Positions 59,957 to 64,000 of a DNA stretch of 64,000 nucleotides are shown here, one piece after another. The notes under the pieces are model-generated. The model was not told the DNA's origin and ran no database searches. It saw only the letters and a list, made by a program, of their open reading frames with translations. The stretch is from assembly GCF_963924675.1 (NCBI RefSeq), contig NC_089240.1, positions 119,851,680 through 119,915,679 on the forward strand. The letters are read 5' to 3'. The DNA comes from Phocoena phocoena (taxonomy: Eukaryota; Chordata; Mammalia; Artiodactyla; Phocoenidae). The stretch's first letter is position 1. Every line of letters starts with the position of its first letter. The translations under genes were made by a program, and so were the position numbers.

Positions 59957-60849
59957 ATGAGAAGACAGAGAAACACACAGCAGATGAAGGAGAAAGGTAA
60001 AAACCAAAACACCTGACAAATGAAGAGGAAATAGGCAGTCGACCTGAAAAAGAATTCAGAATAATGATAGTAAAGATGATACAAAATCTTGAAAAGAGAA
60101 TGGACAAAATACAAGAAACGTTTAACAAGGACCTAGAAGAACTAAAGAGCAAACCAACAGCGATGGACAACAGAATAAGTGAAATTAAAAATTCTCTAGA
60201 AGGGAACAAGAGAAGAATAACTGAGGCAGAAGAACAGATAAGTGATCTGGAACATAAAATAGTGGAAATAACTACTGCAGAGGAGAATGCAGAAGAAAGA
60301 ATGAAAAGAATTGAGGACAGTCTCAGAGAACTTTGGGAGAATATTAAATGCACCAACATTCGAATTATAAGGGTCCCAGAATAAGAAGAGAAAAAAAAAG
60401 GGACGGAGAAAATATTTGAGGAGATTATAGTTGAAAACTTCCCTAATACGGGAAAGGAAATAGTTAATCAAATCCAGGAAGCAAAGGGAGTCCCATGCAG
60501 GATAAATACAAGGACAAACAAGCCAAGACACATAATAATCAAACGATGAAAAATTAAATACAAAGGAAAAAAATTAAAAGCAGAAAGGGGAAAACAACAA
60601 ATAACACACAAGGGAATCCCCATAAGGTTAACACCTGAACTTTCAGCAGAAACTATGCAAGCCAGAAGGGAGTGGCAGAACATATTTAAAGTGATGGAGG
60701 AGAAAAACCTACAAACAAGATTACTCTACCCAGCAAGGATGTCATTCAGATTTGACAGAGAATTTAAAAACTTTACAGACAAGCAAAAGCTAAGAGAATT
60801 CAGCACCACCAAAACAGCTTTACAACAAATGCTAAAGGAACTTCTCTAG
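59957..60849 (+). pseudogene. L1 ORF1 (RNA-binding chaperone), broken
   Basis: Begins ATG at 59957 ('MRRQRNTQQMKEK'). A TGA after 'KNQNT' near 60014 indicates a frameshift. The coiled-coil portion is open at 60064-60384 ('ITEAEEQISDLEHKI'), with RRM-like 'NIRIIRVPE' followed by a TAA (60382-60384). 'EKIFEEIIVENFPNTGKE' and the C-terminal 'EWQNIFKVMEEKNLQTRLLYPARMSFRF' follow in shifted or stop-broken frames, with TGA near 60546. Ends TAG (60847-60849). Better preserved than the copy at 16446 because the start codon is intact. Confidence 0.92.
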
Positions 60850-60908
60850 GCAGGAAACACAAGAGAAGGAAAAAACCTACAATAACAAACCCAAAACAAT
60901 TAAGAAAA

Positions 60909-63493
60909 TGGGAATAGGAACATACATATCGATAATTACCTTAAATGTAAATGGACTGAATGCTCAAACCAAAAGACATAGACTGGTTGAATGGATATAA
61001 AAACAAGACCAGTATATATGCTGTCTACAGGAGACCCACCTCAGACCTAGGGACACATAAAGACTGAAAAGTGAGGGGATGGAAAATGACATTCCATGCA
61101 AATGGAAATCAAAAGAGCACTGGGGTAGCAATTCTAAAATCAGGCAAAATAGACTTTAAAACAAAGACTATTACAAGAGACAAAGAAGGACACTACATAA
61201 TGATCAAGGTATCAATCGAAGAAGAAGATATAACAATTGTAAATATTTATGCACTCAACACAGGAGCACCTCAATACATAAGGCAAATATTAACAGCCAT
61301 AAAAGGAGAAATTGACAGTAACACAATCATAGTAGGGGACTTTAACACCCCACTTTCACCAACGGACAGATCATCCAAAATGAAAATAAATAAGGAAACA
61401 CAATCTTTAAATGATACATTAAACAAGATGGACTTAATTGATATTTATAGGACATTCCATCCAAAAACAACAGAATACACATTCTTCTCAAGTGCTCATG
61501 GAACATTCTCCAGGATAGATCATATCCTGGGTCACAAATCAAGCCTCAGTAAATTTAATAAAATTGAAATCATATCAAGTATCTTTTCCCACAACAGCGC
61601 TATGAGACTAGATATCAATTACAGGAAAAATATGTAAAAAATACAAGCACATGGAGGCTAAACAATACACTACTTAATAACCAAGAGATCACTGAAGAAA
61701 TCAAAGGGGAAATCAAAAAATACCTAAAAACCAATGATAATGAAAACAGGACGACCCAAAATCTATGGGACGCAGCAAAAGCAGTTCTAAGAGGGAAGAT
61801 TATAGCAATAGAATCCTACCTCAGGAGACAAGAAATACCTCAAATAAACAATCTAACCTTACATCTAAAGCAATTAGAGAAAGAATAACAAAGAAACACC
61901 AGAGTTAGCAGAAGGATAGAAGTCATAAAGATCAGATCAGAAATAAGTAAAGGAAATGATAGCAAAGATCAATAAAACTAAAAGCTGGTTGTTTGAGAAG
62001 ATAAATAAAGTTGAAAAACCATTAGCTAGAGTCATCAAGAAAAACAGGAAGAAGACTCAAATCAATAGAATTAGAAATGAAAAAGGAGAAGTAACAGCTG
62101 ACACTGCCGAAATACAAAGGATCATGAGAGATTACTACAAGCAACTCCATGCCAATAAAATGGACAACCTGGAAGAAATGCACAAACTTCCGAGACTGAA
62201 CCAGGAAGAAATAGAAAATATGAACAGACCAATCACAAGCAGTGAACTTGAAACTGTGTGTGGTGTTAGGGAGTGTTCTAATTTCATTCTTCTGCATGTA
62301 CCTGTCCAGTTTTCCCAGCACCACTTATTGAAGAGGCTGTCCTTTCTCCACTGTACATTCCTGCCTCCTTTATCAAACATAAGGTGACCATATGAAACCC
62401 ATGCACATTTTTCACCTTATGTTTGATAAAGGAGGCAAGAATATACAGTGGAGAAAAGACAGCCTCTTCAATAAGTGGTGCTCAGAAAACTGGACAGCTA
62501 CATGCAGAAGAATGAAATTAGAACACTCCCTAACACCACACACAAAAATAAACTCAAAATGGATTAAAGACCTAAATGTAAGGCCAGACACTATCAAACT
62601 CGTAGAGGAAAACACAGGAAGAACCCTCTATGACATAAATCACAGCAAGATCTTTTTGACCCACCTCATAGAGAAATGGAAATAAAAACAAAAATAAACA
62701 ATGTGACCTAATGAAACGTCAAAGCTTTTGCACTTCAAAGGAGACCACAGACAAGACGAGAAGACAGTCCTCAGAATGGGACAAAATATTTGCAAATGAA
62801 GCAACTTACAAAGGATCGGTCTCTAGTATATATAAGCAGCCCATGCAGCTCAATATCAAAAAAATTAACAGCCCAATCCAAAAATGGGCAGAAGTCCTAA
62901 GTAGATATTTCTCGAAAGAAGATATACAGATTGCCAACAAACACTGGAAAGAATGCTCAACATCATTAATCATTAGAGAAATGCAAATCAAAACTACAAT
63001 GAGATATCATCTCACACCAGTCAGAATGGCCATAATCAAAAAATTTACAAACAATAATTGCTGGAGAGGGTGTGGAGAAAAGGGCACCCTCTTGCACTGT
63101 TGGTGGGAATGTTAACTGATACAGCCACTATGGAGAACAGTATGGAGGTTCCTTAAAAAACTACAAATAGAACTACCGTATGACCCAGCAATCCCACTCC
63201 TGGGCATATACCCTGAGAAAACCATAATTCTAAAAGAGTCATGTACCACAATGTTCATTGCAGCTCTGTTTACAATAGCCAGGACATGGAAGCAACCTAA
63301 GTGTCCACCAACAGATGAATGGATAAAGAAGATGTGGCACATATATACAATGGAATATTACTCAGCCATAAAAAGAAATGAAATTGAGTTATTTGTAATG
63401 AGGTGGATGGACCTAGAGTCTGTCATACACAGTGAAGTAAGCCAGAAAGAGAAAAGCAAATACCGTATTCTAACACATATATATGGAATCTAA
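60909..63493 (+). pseudogene. L1 ORF2, endonuclease present, RT core missing
   Basis: Begins ATG with 'MGIGTYISIITLNVNGLNAQTKRHRLVEWI', then a TAA (61000-61002) and a frameshift. The rest of the endonuclease is in one open frame, 61071-61637, with 'NGNQKSTGVAILKSGKIDF', 'GDFNTPLSPTDRSSK' and 'FSRIDHILGHKSSLS'. The frame continues in pieces to '[12 protein letters not shown]' (62250), where the sequence breaks into the inverted duplication. The '[10 protein letters not shown]', 'GTRQG' and FADD motifs are absent. After 62545 the distal part returns ('[18 protein letters not shown]', stop at 63113-63115; final frame 63251-63493 ends Ile-Tyr-Gly-Ile). Confidence 0.93.
62255..62544. repeat. Inverted duplication inside L1 ORF2 (133-bp arms, ~24-base spacer)
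   Basis: 62255-62387 is the reverse complement of 62412-62544 with about six mismatches. The right arm is the normal ORF2 orientation ('tttgataaaggaggcaagaatatac'). The left arm is the same stretch inverted. Open frames at both arms encode nearly the same antisense sequence. Confidence 0.95.
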
Positions 63494-63855
63494 GAAAAAA
63501 AAAAGTTCATGAAGTACCTAGGGGTAAGACGGGAATAAAGACACAGACCTAGTAGAGCATGAACTTGCGGATATGGGGAGGCGGAAGGGTAAGCTGTGAC
63601 AAAGTGAGAGAGTGGCATGGACATATATACACTACCAAACGTAAAATAGATAGCTAGTGGGAAGCAGCCGCATAGCACAGGGAGATCAACTCGGTGCTTT
63701 GTGACCACTTAGAGGGGTGGGATAGGGAGGGTGGGAGGGAGGGAGACGCAAGAGGGAAGAGATATGGGAACATATGTATATGTATAACTGATTCACTTTG
63801 TTATAAAGCAGAAGCTAACACACCATTGTTACACAATTATACTCCAATAAACATG
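63494..63855 (+). other. L1 3'UTR and tail
   Basis: Same 3'UTR lineage as the L1s at 11279, 23406 and 46791 ('gaagcagccgcatagcacagggagatcaac', 'gctgattcactttg'-type block), ending in AATAAA and a short A-run. Confidence 0.88.
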
Positions 63856-64000
63856 TTAAAAAAAGATACGAAATTGAGTTATTTGTAGTGAGGTGGATGG
63901 ACTAGAGTTTGTCATACAGAGTGAAGTAAGTCAGAAAGAGAAAAAGAAATACCGTATGCTAACACATATATATGGAAAAAATGGTAATGAAGAACCTAGA
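63856..64000 (+). mobile_element. L1 ORF2 end, probable continuation of the interrupted host L1
   Basis: 'cgaaattgagttatttgtagtgaggtggatgg' up to 'acacatatatatgg' is the end of ORF2 in the same lineage, without its upstream part. It is cut by the window edge. It may be the 3' remainder of the L1 at 55357-57932. Confidence 0.7.

Larger units (their letters stand above)
57933..63855 (+). mobile_element. L1 with complete 5' end, internally deleted and rearranged
   Basis: Starts 'gggggagcttcaagatggctgagg', the known artiodactyl-type L1 5' terminus, and continues through a roughly 2-kb 5'UTR, ORF1, ORF2 and a 3'UTR with 'aataaacatgttaaaaaaaga'. About 1.35 kb of the RT region is missing and replaced by an inverted duplication (62255-62544). 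Flanks: 'aaaaagacac' on the left and 'aaaaagatac' on the right could be a worn TSD, but this is weak because both are A-rich. Confidence 0.93.

Noticed and set aside
59838..60359. 173-codon minus-strand frame, the longest antisense frame
   Set aside because: Antisense of L1 ORF1 coiled-coil sequence. Ser/Leu/Ile-rich because the sense strand is Glu/Lys-rich.
1..64000. A new multi-gene system
   Set aside because: All coding-like sequence belongs to decayed L1 ORF1 or ORF2. Nothing else shows clustered, conserved or co-oriented genes.

Overview
The window looks like gene-poor nuclear DNA from a cetacean (whale or dolphin). The main evidence is four copies of the tRNA-derived CHR-1-type SINE (14065-14280, 52374-52574 on the minus strand, 55999-56210, 57525-57727) and one CHR-2-type copy (56469-56768). 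As far as I know these families are typical of whales and hippos. I saw no Bov-B or Bov-tA copies, which would point to a ruminant. MIR, L2, MER5-like, MLT1 LTR and old L1M-type fragments confirm a placental mammal. I found no host exon, RNA gene, processed pseudogene or CpG-island promoter of a cellular gene. The species call is inference from repeat content.

Layout. 1-310 is an L1 tail. 313-11000 is mostly old unique DNA with MIR and L2 relics. 11040-12380 is an L2 split by a young L1 3' fragment. 12576-13525 holds two further L1 tails, one of which looks twin-primed. 14065 is a CHR-1 SINE. 16380-21429 is a nearly complete L1 with a 13-bp target-site duplication (TSD) and both reading frames broken. 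23406-24136 is a short L1 that splits a MIR. 24240-32170 is a stack of ancient L1 pieces. 33087 is a short L1 tail with a 10-bp TSD. 35139-35659 is a retroviral LTR with visible TATA and AATAAA signals. 36345 and 53549 are hAT-type DNA transposon relics. 39425-40815 is another ancient L1.

From 45487 to 48140 an old L1 is interrupted twice: by a solo LTR (45649-46181, 4-bp TSD GTAT) and by a double-tailed L1 (46791-47472). 48740-52930 is rich in L2 and MIR, with an MLT1 LTR and a long pyrimidine tract. 55357-57932 is an L1 ORF2 piece carrying three SINEs. It is then interrupted by an L1 with a complete 5' end (57933-63855), whose reverse-transcriptase core is missing and replaced by an inverted duplication.

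No set of genes works together here. The only coding capacity is decayed retrotransposon ORF1 and ORF2. The window is best read as a history of nested insertions, several dated relative to each other by intact TSDs. I found no sign of a new multi-gene system. The most unusual structure is the roughly 133-bp-arm inverted repeat inside the second large L1 (62255-62544).
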